Source of the DNA: Streptomyces acidiscabies
Lineage (GTDB): Bacteria; Actinomycetota; Actinomycetes; Streptomycetales; Streptomycetaceae
Length of the DNA: 64,000 bases
Assembly: GCF_020010905.1 (NCBI RefSeq)
Contig: NZ_JAGJBY010000001.1
Location: 4,670,001-4,734,000 of the forward strand
Direction of reading: 5' to 3'
Within the stretch, counting starts at the first letter, position 1. Every line of letters starts with the position of its first letter. The notes under the pieces were generated by a model that searched no databases, was not told the origin of the DNA, and saw only the letters and a program-made list of their open reading frames with translations. Positions 34,453 to 42,927 of this stretch are shown here, in pieces. A program made the position numbers and the translations under genes.

Positions 34453-35361
34453 CTACAGGAGCGCGCGGGCCAGCGCCACCGCCCCCTCGACCGGCGCCAC
34501 CGTGAGCGGCCGTGCCTTCGCGCCGGGTACGGCCTCGGCGAGGCCCGCCGTGAACGCGTCGTACAGCACCGGCTGGCCGAGGACGGTCCCGCCCGCCACC
34601 ACCACGTCGTCCACCGGCACCCCGCGCGCGGCGAGCCGGGCGACGAGCGCCGCGAGGGCCTGGCCGGCCTCGGCGATGACGGCGTGGGCGACGGGGGAGC
34701 CGGAGGCGGCGGCGGAGAAGACGACCGGCGCGTGCCGCCCCCAGTCGGAGGAGGCGTTGGCCGCGCTCTCCAACGCCGCGCCCAGCGCCGGGACTTCGGG
34801 CACGCCGAGCGCCTCGACGAGCCCTTGGGCCAGGGAGTCGGGGGCCTCCCCCCGGTCGTGCGCGGCCCAGGAGGCGCGCGCCGCCTCGCGGACCAGACCG
34901 GCGGCGCCGCCCTCGTCGCCGAGGACCGCGCCCCAGCCGCCGACCTGGACCGCCGAGCCGTCCGCGAGCCGGCCCACCGCGACCGAGCCGGTGCCGGCGA
35001 CGAGCCCGACCCCTTGGTTCAGCCCGGCGGCGGGCACGAGGAGTTCGGCGTCCCCGACGATCGACGCGGGGACGCCGAGAAGTTCTTGCAGGGCGGTACG
35101 GATGTCCGCGCACTGGCGCGGCGTCTCGCAGGCGTGCGCGCCCACCGCGACGGCGGACGGACGCGCGCCCGGCGGCAGCGCCTCGCTCACGAGGTCGGCG
35201 AGCCAGCGGGCGGCGGCGTCGGTGTCGTGCGGGCGCCAGCCGCTGCTGGCACGGACGTGGTCGGCGACCGTCTCGTCCCCCGCGAGCGCGCGGAGGTGCG
35301 TCTTGGTGCCGCCCACGTCGATGCCGACCAGGAGCGGGCGTGAGGGGGGTGCGTCCTGCAC
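34453..35361 (-). CDS. BadF/NAGK-type sugar kinase
   Basis: A 302-residue ASKHA-fold kinase of the BadF/BadG/N-acetylglucosamine kinase family. Phosphate-1 motif GIDVGGTKTHLRAL is at the N-terminus, GLVAGTGSVAVGR follows with phosphate 2, then GWGAVLGDEGG, and VVVAGGTVLGQP gives the adenosine region. GTG at 35361 is the start, with AAGGAAG 6 bases upstream. It is divergent from the ROK regulator, across a shared inverted repeat, so it probably phosphorylates the sugar brought in by the ABC system at 37.3-40.5 kb. An N-acetylhexosamine substrate is possible. Confidence 0.85.
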   Translation of the reverse strand: MQDAPPSRPLLVGIDVGGTKTHLRALAGDETVADHVRASSGWRPHDTDAAARWLADLVSEALPPGARPSAVAVGAHACETPRQCADIRTALQELLGVPASIVGDAELLVPAAGLNQGVGLVAGTGSVAVGRLADGSAVQVGGWGAVLGDEGGAAGLVREAARASWAAHDRGEAPDSLAQGLVEALGVPEVPALGAALESAANASSDWGRHAPVVFSAAASGSPVAHAVIAEAGQALAALVARLAARGVPVDDVVVAGGTVLGQPVLYDAFTAGLAEAVPGAKARPLTVAPVEGAVALARALL

Positions 35362-35515
35362 GGGTTCTTCCTTCGTCGAGACATCAACAGCGCCGGGCGT
35401 GTGCGCTGAGCTGCGACGGCGGGCGAACCGTGCGGAGTGTGAACGGATCTTGAACTTTCTCGGGAAGCCCCGGGACGGGCTTCGGTCGGACACGGCAGGC
35501 GAGTACCGTAGGGAT

Positions 35516-35553
35516 TTCGTTAGGAAGCTAACTAACGAAGTAGGGTGCGTCAA
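35516..35553 (-). promoter_or_regulatory. kinase promoter overlapped by an operator-like inverted repeat
   Basis: The minus strand has TTGACG (35548-35553), a 17-bp spacer and TAGCTT (35525-35530). Perfect inverted arms TTCGTTAG and CTAACGAA (35516-35523, 35532-35539) flank and cover the -10 box, which is ideal for repression of the kinase gene, probably by the ROK protein encoded across the 385-bp gap. A weaker plus-strand pair, TTCGGT (35481-35486) and TACCGT (35504-35509), might drive the ROK gene. Confidence 0.7.
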
Positions 35554-35691
35554 GAGGTTGTTGTGCACCCTGTGAGAGCCGCGTTCCGCAGGTGACGGGT
35601 GGGTGACCCGTTCTGCCTGCGTATGGGAGGCGACACCGTTGTCATACGGCGGATGTCGGTCGCTGGCTGTCCAGACATTCAATCATTCGTA

Positions 35692-35717
35692 ACTCCGGCG
35701 ACACAATGCGCCGGAGT
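35692..35717 (+). promoter_or_regulatory. hairpin in the leader of the ROK regulator gene
   Basis: ACTCCGGCG (35692-35700) pairs perfectly with CGCCGGAGT (35709-35717) around an 8-base loop, 29 bases before the GTG start. It may be a second operator or an RNA hairpin. The rest of the 35362-35746 gap shows no gene. Confidence 0.45.
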
Positions 35718-35746
35718 GCTCGCCGACCTTTTCTGTTGGGGGAGCT

Positions 35747-37006
35747 GTGCAGCACCTGAGTGAGAGCGCGGGCGCGGTCTTCACCGTCCTCGCGGAGGCG
35801 GGCGACGTCACCCGGCCCCGGCTGGCCCAGCTCGCGGGCCTGTCCAAGCCGACGGTCTCCAGCGCGGTGGCCGAACTGGAGTCGGCGGGCCTGGCCGCGC
35901 GCACGGGCACGACGAGCGGCACGACCGGCCGCTCGGCCGCCGTCTACCGCATCGGCCCCGCCGCCGGAACGGTCCTCGCGGTGGACCTCGGCTCCACGCA
36001 TACGGCGGTTCGCGCGTGCACGCTGGACGGGACGGTCGTCGCGTCGCACACGGCGCGTGAGGAGGGGAATCCGGCGGAGGTTGTGCGGGGGGTGTTGTGG
36101 GGGTTGGCGCGGGAGGAGCTGGGGCCGGTGCGGGGGGTGGTGGTGGCGGTACCGGATGTGGTGCGGCTTGGGGGTGGCGTACGGGGGGTGAGCGGGCCGG
36201 GTGCGGGCGGGCGAGGTGCGGGCATACAAGACGATGATCGCCTCGCCGCTGACCCCCGCCCCGCCTCCGGCGCCCGCCCAGCCTCCGGCGCCGACCCGGC
36301 CTCCGACACCCACCCCCCGTCCCGCCCTTACCCCGCCACCCCTTCCATCGCCGCAGCCATAGACGCCCTGGCCCTCCCCTCCCACCTCCCCGTCCACATC
36401 GAGAACAACGTCAACTGCGCCGCCCTCGCCGAACTCCACGAGGGCGCGGCCAAGGGGCGGCACACCTTCGGGTACCTCCAGGTCGGCTACGGCATCGGCC
36501 TCGGGATCGTCGTCGGCGGACACGTGCTGCGGGGAGCCGGTGGCGCCGCCGGGGAGATCGCGCGGCTGCCGTACCCGTGGCTGCCGGACCGGGAGTCCGT
36601 GCTGGAGGGCATGGAGGCGTACGTCGGCGCGGGCTCGCTGATGCGCAGAGTGCGCGAGGGGTGGACGGAGGGTTGCGTACCGGAGGGCGCCGCCGAACTC
36701 TTCGCGCTGGCCGGAAACGGGCACGAGGCGGCGGCACGGTTCGTCGCCGGACACGCCCGGGAGGTGGGCAGGCTGGCGGCTGCCGCCGTCGCCGTACTGG
36801 ACCCGGGCCTGATCGTGCTGGGCGGCGGGATCGGCGCGAACCCGCAGCTCCTGCCGGGTGTCCGGGCCGAACTCGCGCGGCTGAGCTGGCCCACCGAGGT
36901 GGTCGGCAGCGAGGTCGGTGAGGACGCCACGGTGGCCGGCGCGGCGCGCCTCGCGGTGGCCCGGGGAATCCAAACCGTGACCGAGGGGTCGGACAAGAGG
37001 CATTGA
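35747..37006 (+). CDS. ROK-family transcriptional regulator
   Basis: A 419-residue ROK repressor. It has a winged helix-turn-helix (about 15-60: LAEAGDVTRPRLAQLAGLSKPTVSSAVAELESAGL), then a sugar-kinase-like ROK domain. A low-complexity Pro/Ala/Ser/Asp-rich insert (about 150-200) splits the lobes and is unlike usual ROK proteins. The later part retains ENNVNCAALAE and a glycine-rich GVGIG-like GYGIGLGIVVGG. The GTG start has GGGGAG 2-7 bases upstream. It faces the kinase gene and precedes the ABC operon. Confidence 0.88.
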   Translation: MQHLSESAGAVFTVLAEAGDVTRPRLAQLAGLSKPTVSSAVAELESAGLAARTGTTSGTTGRSAAVYRIGPAAGTVLAVDLGSTHTAVRACTLDGTVVASHTAREEGNPAEVVRGVLWGLAREELGPVRGVVVAVPDVVRLGGGVRGVSGPGAGGRGAGIQDDDRLAADPRPASGARPASGADPASDTHPPSRPYPATPSIAAAIDALALPSHLPVHIENNVNCAALAELHEGAAKGRHTFGYLQVGYGIGLGIVVGGHVLRGAGGAAGEIARLPYPWLPDRESVLEGMEAYVGAGSLMRRVREGWTEGCVPEGAAELFALAGNGHEAAARFVAGHAREVGRLAAAAVAVLDPGLIVLGGGIGANPQLLPGVRAELARLSWPTEVVGSEVGEDATVAGAARLAVARGIQTVTEGSDKRH

Positions 37007-37047
37007 CGGACTCCGTCAGCTTCTGCCAATGTCCGGACAAGCGCTTT
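37003..37047 (+). promoter_or_regulatory. possible promoter and AAGCGCTT operator of the second ABC operon
   Basis: TTGACG (37003-37008) overlaps the ROK stop codon; a weak CAATGT (-10, 37027-37032) is 18 bases on; the LacI/CebR-like core AAGCGCTT lies at 37039-37046, close to the expected start site. The -35 and core are clear; the -10 is poor. Confidence 0.4.
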
Positions 37048-37252
37048 CTAGCCGGGCGGGACCCCGGCACAGAGCGGCGAATCCGGCCGTACGGACCGTA
37101 CGGACCCACGAGGGCGTGTTCGTGGGCGGATCCCGCTCGTCGAGGTGGCGCGACCGGGCGAGGTCGCGGACCATGAGCGCACTCCAGTAACAGGACCCCG
37201 AGCCGCCTCACCGGCCGGAAGATTCCGTCACGCACATCCAGGGAGGGACCCG

Positions 37253-38584
37253 GTGGGTCACCAGATCTCGCGCAGAACCATCTTCCGCGCCGCGAGCGGC
37301 ATCACCGTCGCGACGGCGCTCGGCACCACGCTGACCGCCTGCGGCGGCGGCACGGGAGCGGGCAGCAGCAACTCCAAGCTGACGATGACCTGGTGGGGCA
37401 GCGACCAGCGTCACGCGGCGTACAAGAAAGCGCTTGCTACCTTCCAGAAGGACAACTCGAAGATCGAGATCCAGGAGACCTACCAGGGGTACGACGGATA
37501 CTTCGACAAGTTCAACACCAACGTCGCGGGCGGTTCCGCCCCCGACCTGATGCAGATGGACACCGCGCTCGTCGCGCAGTACGCACGCAAGGGCGTCCTC
37601 GCGCCGATCGACGAGTACGTCGGCAAGTCCCTGGACCTCACCGGCTTCTCCAAGACGCTCCTGGCCGCCGGCACCGTCGACGGCAAGCTCTACGGCGTCC
37701 CCTCCGGCATCGGCGTCAACCAGCTCACCGTCAACCGCAGCGCGCTGGAGAAGCTCGGCCTGAAGCTCCCGGACCGCGAGTGGACCTGGAACGACCTCAA
37801 GGCGATCAGCCAGGAGATCTACAAGAAGAGCGGCGGCAAGACGTACGGCGTCGACGACGGCGGCGGCGGGACCCTCCAGTGCTTCGAGATCTTCGCCCGC
37901 GAGAAGGGCCAGCAGTTCTTCTCGGACGACGGCAAGAAGATCGGCTTCACCCCGGACACCCTCCAGGAGTGGTGGGAGTTCTGGGCCGAGATGCGCAAGA
38001 CCAACGCCTGCCCGCCGGCCGCGATCACGTCGGCCGCCCACAACGACCTCACGAAGAACGCGGTCGTCATCGGCAAGGCGCTGTTCACCTTCGACTCCGG
38101 CGTCTACGGCGCGGGCGGCTCGATCACCGACGCGCAGCTCGACTTCCTGCCCACCCCGCAGGGCAACTGGTCCGGCGCGCGGGAAGGCAACTACGTCAAC
38201 GGCGGTGTGCTGCTGAGCGCCACCAAGACCAGCAAGCGGATCGCCGACTCCGTCAAGATCATCTCCTTCTTCGCGCAGAACGACTCCGCGATCAAGGACA
38301 TGCAGCTGCTGCGCGGCATCCCGCCGACGGAGAAGGCCCGCAACCTGATCGCCTCCGGCCTCACCGCGACCGACAAGCTGAACATGGCGAGCGCCGACTA
38401 CATCTCCCAGCGGGTCGGCAAGGCCGCCAACGTGCTGCCCAACCCGGTGCCGCCGCCGCAGGGCGCCGACCAGATCTGGGACCTGCTGTTCCAGTCGAAC
38501 CTCGCCGTGGCCTTCGGCAAGGCCACCATCAAGTCGCAGTCGGGCAAGTTCTTCGATCAGGCGGCAGGCATTCTGTCCGCCTGA
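37253..38584 (+). CDS. ABC transporter sugar-binding lipoprotein
   Basis: A 443-residue solute-binding protein with an RR signal (Arg7-Arg8) and lipobox LTAC (Cys30), so export may use Tat. The mature part has a typical WWGSDQRHAAYKKALATFQK opening. It ends in FDQAAGIL. GTG at 37253 follows GGAGGG. It is the first gene of an operon with two permeases and a 608-residue putative enzyme; an N-acetylated or amino-sugar ligand is possible from the kinase and ROK genes next door. No ATPase is encoded. Confidence 0.9.
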   Translation: MGHQISRRTIFRAASGITVATALGTTLTACGGGTGAGSSNSKLTMTWWGSDQRHAAYKKALATFQKDNSKIEIQETYQGYDGYFDKFNTNVAGGSAPDLMQMDTALVAQYARKGVLAPIDEYVGKSLDLTGFSKTLLAAGTVDGKLYGVPSGIGVNQLTVNRSALEKLGLKLPDREWTWNDLKAISQEIYKKSGGKTYGVDDGGGGTLQCFEIFAREKGQQFFSDDGKKIGFTPDTLQEWWEFWAEMRKTNACPPAAITSAAHNDLTKNAVVIGKALFTFDSGVYGAGGSITDAQLDFLPTPQGNWSGAREGNYVNGGVLLSATKTSKRIADSVKIISFFAQNDSAIKDMQLLRGIPPTEKARNLIASGLTATDKLNMASADYISQRVGKAANVLPNPVPPPQGADQIWDLLFQSNLAVAFGKATIKSQSGKFFDQAAGILSA

Positions 38585-38617
38585 GCGGGCCTACGTACGA
38601 AAAAGAGGGCCAGGGAG

Positions 38618-39598
38618 ATGAGTATGACCACCGCGAAGACCGACGAGGTCGTGAAGGAGTCGCCTGCGGCGACCCCCTCCGACCAGCGGGAGCGCGACCG
38701 GCAGCGGCGCCGCCTCGCGAGGAAGCGAGGCGGCGGCTGGTGGCCGTACCTCTTCCTGGCCCCATGGTTCGTGGGCCTGTTCGGGCTGACGATCTATCCG
38801 ATGCTCGACTCGCTGTACCTGTCGTTCACCGACTTCGACCTGCTCACCCCGGAGAAGTGGGTCGGCACCGCCAACTACGAGCGGATGTTCACCGACGACC
38901 CGGTCTTCTGGGACTCGGTCCACGCGACCCTGCTGTATGTCGTCGTCTCCGTCCCGCTCAAGCTCGGCCTCGCGCTCGGCGTGGCCATGCTCCTCAACCG
39001 GGACATCAAGGGCATCGGCTTCTACCGGGCCGCGTTCTACCTGCCCTCGCTGCTCGGCGGCGCGGTCGCCGTCGCCATCGTGTGGCGGCAAGTCTTCGGC
39101 GGGGACGGCCTGTTCAACGACTTCCTCGGCTGGTTCGGCATCAAGGGCCAGGACTGGATCTCCAGCCCCGACACCGCGCTCTACACGCTGATCCTGCTCG
39201 CCGTCTGGCAGTTCGGCACCCCGATGGTCATCTTCCTGGCCGGACTCAAGCAGCTCCCCAGGGACGTCTACGAGGCCGCCGAGATCGACGGCGCCGGCCC
39301 GGCGACCCGGTTCTTCAAGATCACCCTGCCGCTGCTCACCCCGATCGTCTTCTTCAACGTCGTCCTCCAGATCATCGACGCGTTCAAGACCTTCACCCCC
39401 GCGTTCGTCATCAGCAACGGCTCGGGCGGGCCGCTCAACTCGACGATGCTCTACTCCCTGTACCTCTACAAGAAGGGCTTCACCGACCTTCAGATGGGGT
39501 ACGCCTCGGCGCTGGCCTGGGTGCTCTTCCTGGTCATCGCGGGCTTCACGGCGGTCAACTTCATCGCCAGCCGCTATTGGGTTCATTACGACGACTAA
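38618..39598 (+). CDS. ABC sugar permease (MalF-like)
   Basis: A 326-residue permease with a charged cytoplasmic N-terminus (about 40 residues), six hydrophobic segments and the EAA loop EAAEIDGAGPATRFFKITLP (about 222-241). It starts 33 bases after the binding-protein gene behind a GGGAG-type site. Confidence 0.92.
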   Translation: MSMTTAKTDEVVKESPAATPSDQRERDRQRRRLARKRGGGWWPYLFLAPWFVGLFGLTIYPMLDSLYLSFTDFDLLTPEKWVGTANYERMFTDDPVFWDSVHATLLYVVVSVPLKLGLALGVAMLLNRDIKGIGFYRAAFYLPSLLGGAVAVAIVWRQVFGGDGLFNDFLGWFGIKGQDWISSPDTALYTLILLAVWQFGTPMVIFLAGLKQLPRDVYEAAEIDGAGPATRFFKITLPLLTPIVFFNVVLQIIDAFKTFTPAFVISNGSGGPLNSTMLYSLYLYKKGFTDLQMGYASALAWVLFLVIAGFTAVNFIASRYWVHYDD

Positions 39599-39633
39599 TG
39601 CCTGACGCCGTCTGACGATTGAGGAAAGCTTCG

Positions 39634-40506
39634 ATGTCCGCCATCACCCCGTCGCCGTTGCAGAGGCTTCGCTCCGCCACCGGCGCCCGCCGTATCTTCA
39701 TCCACACCGTCCTCATCGGTGTCGCGATCGTCATGCTCTACCCGCTGATGTGGATGCTCAGCAGCTCCCTGAAGCCCGACACGGAGATCTTCACCCACCC
39801 CGGGCTGATCCCCGACAAGCTCAACCCCGAGAACTACAGCAAGGGCTGGAGCGGCTCCGGCAACTCCTTCTCGCTGTACATCACCAACTCGCTGATCGTC
39901 ACGATCGGCGCGGTCATCGGCAACATCATCTCCTGCTCGCTGGCCGCCTACGCCTTCGCGCGCTTCGAGTTCCGCTGGAAGAAGCTCTGGTTCGGCCTGA
40001 TGCTCGGCACGCTGATGCTGCCGACGCAGGCGGTGCTGATCCCGCAGTACACGATCTTCTACAACCTGACCTGGATCAACACCTACCTGCCGCTCATCGT
40101 GCCCAAGTTCCTCGCGGTGGACGCCTTCTTCATCTTCCTGATGGTCCAGTTCATCCGCTCCATCCCGCGCGAGCTGGACCAGGCGGCCATGATGGACGGC
40201 GCCAACCCCTGGCAGATCTACTGGAAGATCATCCTGCCGCTGATGAAGCCGGCGCTGGTCACCACCACGATCTTCACGTTCATCTGGACCTACGACGACT
40301 TCCTGCACCAGCTCGTCTACCTCCAGCAGAACGACAAGTTCACCGTCCCCCTCGGACTCACCCTCTTCATGGACCAGACCAGCGGCTCCTCGTACGGCGC
40401 CATGTTCGCGATGTCGACGATTGCCCTCGCGCCCACCCTGATCTGCTTCCTCATCTTCCAGAAGAGGCTGGTCGAAGGCATGGCCACCTCCGGCATGAAG
40501 GGCTGA
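39634..40506 (+). CDS. ABC sugar permease (MalG-like)
   Basis: A 290-residue permease with six hydrophobic segments and an EAA-type loop whose first residues are DQAAMMDGANPWQIYWKIILP (about 186-206). ATG at 39634 has GAGGAAAG 6-7 bases upstream; an earlier in-frame TTG is unlikely. It forms the channel with the previous protein and is followed closely by the last gene of the operon. Confidence 0.92.
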   Translation: MSAITPSPLQRLRSATGARRIFIHTVLIGVAIVMLYPLMWMLSSSLKPDTEIFTHPGLIPDKLNPENYSKGWSGSGNSFSLYITNSLIVTIGAVIGNIISCSLAAYAFARFEFRWKKLWFGLMLGTLMLPTQAVLIPQYTIFYNLTWINTYLPLIVPKFLAVDAFFIFLMVQFIRSIPRELDQAAMMDGANPWQIYWKIILPLMKPALVTTTIFTFIWTYDDFLHQLVYLQQNDKFTVPLGLTLFMDQTSGSSYGAMFAMSTIALAPTLICFLIFQKRLVEGMATSGMKG

Positions 40507-40511
40507 CCCGC

Positions 40512-42338
40512 GTGCACCTCCTCCACCAACGCGGCCCCCTGCACGACCTTCCCGACAGCCCCGAGGCGTACGACGCCGTCCTCGCCGACGTCGTCGAGCA
40601 GGCCCTCGCCCGCCTGACCCCCGAGGGCAACCTCGAACACCCCGACTGCGACGACGACATCGGCGACACGTCCCTCGGCATGACCTCGCTGCTGGCGCTC
40701 GCCTGGCAGCGGTCCGGCGACGAGCGGCTCCCCGACGCCGTCCGCCGCAGCCTCGCCTTCCACCTCGACCAGCGCGTCTACACCGAGGACAACCCCGGCT
40801 ACCCGAACCTTCGGGTCCGGGGCTCCGGGTTCCCGTACGCCCGTTACGTCCTCGCCTCCGGCGCGCACCCCATCGGGGACTGGCCGAGCACGGTGTGGGC
40901 GCTGCTCCAGGCGCTCAACGTCCTTGAGTTGTCGGACGGGTTGGTCCCCGAGGACCAGCGGGCGCGGCTCCTCGACGTGGCCCAGGGCTACTGGCGCTGG
41001 CTCACCGAGGCGACGTTCTTCAACCCGCAGGAGGCCGGCAACCAGGCCATCGGCTGCATCGTCGGCGGCCTGACGCTGGCGAAGCAACTCCCGTCCGCGC
41101 AAGGGGAGTCGGTCCGCGCCACGGCCCTGGAGCTGTACCGGACGAAGATCCGCGCGCACCGTGTGTACGACCGGGGCGCGCTGCTGCCTCCCGAGCACGG
41201 CGGCGCCTACGACAACAACTACGGCCCGATCTCCCTCTCGTTCCTCGCCCAGGCCCACCGGGTCTCCGGCGAGGAGATGTTCGCCGAGGACGGTGCGGCG
41301 CTGGCCCGCTACATCGACGCCCGCCTCACGGTCGGCGGCTTCGACAACGGCGGTCCGCGCTACAGCGAGCAGCACTCCGGGTTCGAATCCGTGCTGGGGC
41401 TGCGGTACTTCGGCGCGCGCATCGGCGCCGACATCGGGCGCTACCGGGGGGACACCCGGTGGGGACGGCACGCGGTCAAGCTGGACGGCGGGGTCGACGG
41501 GCACTTCGCGTGGATGCTGGTCTGGCAGATCCAGGACGACAGTGTCTGGCACCGGAAGCCTTCCGGGGTGCCGGTGAGGCACCAACTCCGCGCCGGGACC
41601 GTGTCGGTGGCGTTCGACTCCAAGATGACGCCCGCGCTGGTCGAGGCGGGCGGCACGTACTACCTGCCGGCCGCGACGAACCGCCAGCACGGCTTCGGCC
41701 CTGTCCTGGACGGGTTCCTGTTCACGCGCCCGATGGGCGAGGTGCGGGTCCGCGACCTCCAAGTCGACGGACTCACCGCGAAGTTGGTGACCAAGCCGGT
41801 AGTCGGCCGCGACCACGTCCTGCGCAGCGTCCGGTCCCTGTACGTCACCGACGGCACGTCCCTGTGGACGACTGTCGCGGTCGAACGCTTCGACGGGGAG
41901 CCGTACTTGCTGGCGGGGCTGCCGTACGCGGCTGACGACGAGGGACGCGTGGCGCGTACGTCATCGGCGCCCGGGGTCGCCTCGGCAGGGGAGCTACGCC
42001 TCACTCACCCGCAGACCGAGGGCCCGGACCACTTCGACGCACGGTCCGAACTCACGCAGGAACAGGCGGCGTTCACCCTGGCCGCCGACCCACGCGGCTA
42101 CGGCAACCCCGACGAGGGCTGGCACCACCTGGTCAGCTCCACAGCACTGGAGGCGGGCCCCATCCCGGACGCCCCCGACGACCTGCACGTCTTCGCCGTC
42201 CGCTACGGCGACCCAACACCACTGAAGCTGAGCGCAGAGTGGACCTCGAACGGCCTCGCGCTCCGCACGGACGTGTTCACGGCGGTCCTCGGGGGTCTCG
42301 ACGCGGCTGCCGAACCTGAGTTGAGGCTCAGCCGCTGA
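40512..42338 (+). CDS. putative alpha/alpha-toroid carbohydrate-active enzyme
   Basis: A 608-residue protein without a signal peptide. The first ~330 residues look like an alpha-helical toroid (repeated short helices with W, Y and D/E clusters, e.g. DIGDTSLGMTSLLALAW and HGGAYDNNYGPISLSFLAQAH). The rest is beta-rich (SVAFDSKMTPALVEAGGTYYLP, a possible beta sandwich). That architecture recalls heparinase II/III-like or glycoside hydrolase/lyase proteins, but I see no decisive catalytic motif. GTG at 40512 starts 5 bases after the permease stop, so it belongs to the operon. Its 3' end overlaps the convergent gene by 11 bases. A cytoplasmic oligosaccharide-processing role is inferred. Confidence 0.6.
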   Translation: MHLLHQRGPLHDLPDSPEAYDAVLADVVEQALARLTPEGNLEHPDCDDDIGDTSLGMTSLLALAWQRSGDERLPDAVRRSLAFHLDQRVYTEDNPGYPNLRVRGSGFPYARYVLASGAHPIGDWPSTVWALLQALNVLELSDGLVPEDQRARLLDVAQGYWRWLTEATFFNPQEAGNQAIGCIVGGLTLAKQLPSAQGESVRATALELYRTKIRAHRVYDRGALLPPEHGGAYDNNYGPISLSFLAQAHRVSGEEMFAEDGAALARYIDARLTVGGFDNGGPRYSEQHSGFESVLGLRYFGARIGADIGRYRGDTRWGRHAVKLDGGVDGHFAWMLVWQIQDDSVWHRKPSGVPVRHQLRAGTVSVAFDSKMTPALVEAGGTYYLPAATNRQHGFGPVLDGFLFTRPMGEVRVRDLQVDGLTAKLVTKPVVGRDHVLRSVRSLYVTDGTSLWTTVAVERFDGEPYLLAGLPYAADDEGRVARTSSAPGVASAGELRLTHPQTEGPDHFDARSELTQEQAAFTLAADPRGYGNPDEGWHHLVSSTALEAGPIPDAPDDLHVFAVRYGDPTPLKLSAEWTSNGLALRTDVFTAVLGGLDAAAEPELRLSR

Positions 42339-42927
42339 GGCGGCGCAGCGCGTAGACAGGGAGCCTGGCGTCCAGGAGATACGCGGGGGAGAGGGACAAT
42401 CCGAACCTCCGCTCCAGGAACGCCAGGCTTCGCTGTTCCTCGCTGTGTTCCCTGCCGTGTTTCTTGTCGTCCGCCGGGAGGTACGTCGCTCCGTCGTCCG
42501 CGAGGATCCCGGCGGCGGTCAACTCGGGGACGAGCAGGTCGGGTTGGTCGCCCCAGCGCCACAACTCCTCGGTGAGGCCGTGGCCGCAGAGGTGGACGCC
42601 GTCGCGGGCGTGGTCGAAGAGGGTGGGCGGGTGTTCCTGCGCGGGGGAGTACCTGACCAACTCGACGCCGTCGCGGGAGAGTTCGGGGAGGAGATCGCCG
42701 GCCGGGGAGTCGCCGTACTCGACGGCCAGGGTCCACCTCCCGTACGTCCCCACCCGGATCACGGCATCCTCCTCATCCAGGTCGTCCACTCCCAACTCCG
42801 TGGCCGGCTCGGGGAGAAGCGCGCCTCCCATGCGTGCCGCCAGTTCCTCGGGGGAGACACCCTTCGCGAAGAGCAGGGCCGTGAGCCAGCCGTCGTAGTC
42901 CTTGAGCCAGGTGATGCCGTCGGTCAT
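42328..42927 (-). CDS. DUF6461-like protein
   Basis: A 199-residue soluble protein without signal or membrane segment. Acidic, with TWLKDYDGWLTALLFAKGVSPEELAARMG at the start and a repeated WTLAVEY/YSPAQEH pattern. It resembles DUF6461 proteins of unknown function common in Streptomyces. Its start overlaps the MFS gene stop by 4 bases, so it may belong to the same transcript. No role can be assigned. Confidence 0.6.
   Translation of the reverse strand: MTDGITWLKDYDGWLTALLFAKGVSPEELAARMGGALLPEPATELGVDDLDEEDAVIRVGTYGRWTLAVEYGDSPAGDLLPELSRDGVELVRYSPAQEHPPTLFDHARDGVHLCGHGLTEELWRWGDQPDLLVPELTAAGILADDGATYLPADDKKHGREHSEEQRSLAFLERRFGLSLSPAYLLDARLPVYALRRLSG

Noticed and set aside
37145..37252. Longer start for the second sugar-binding protein
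   Set aside because: It would add 36 residues before the signal peptide, whereas GTG 37253 has a strong ribosome site.
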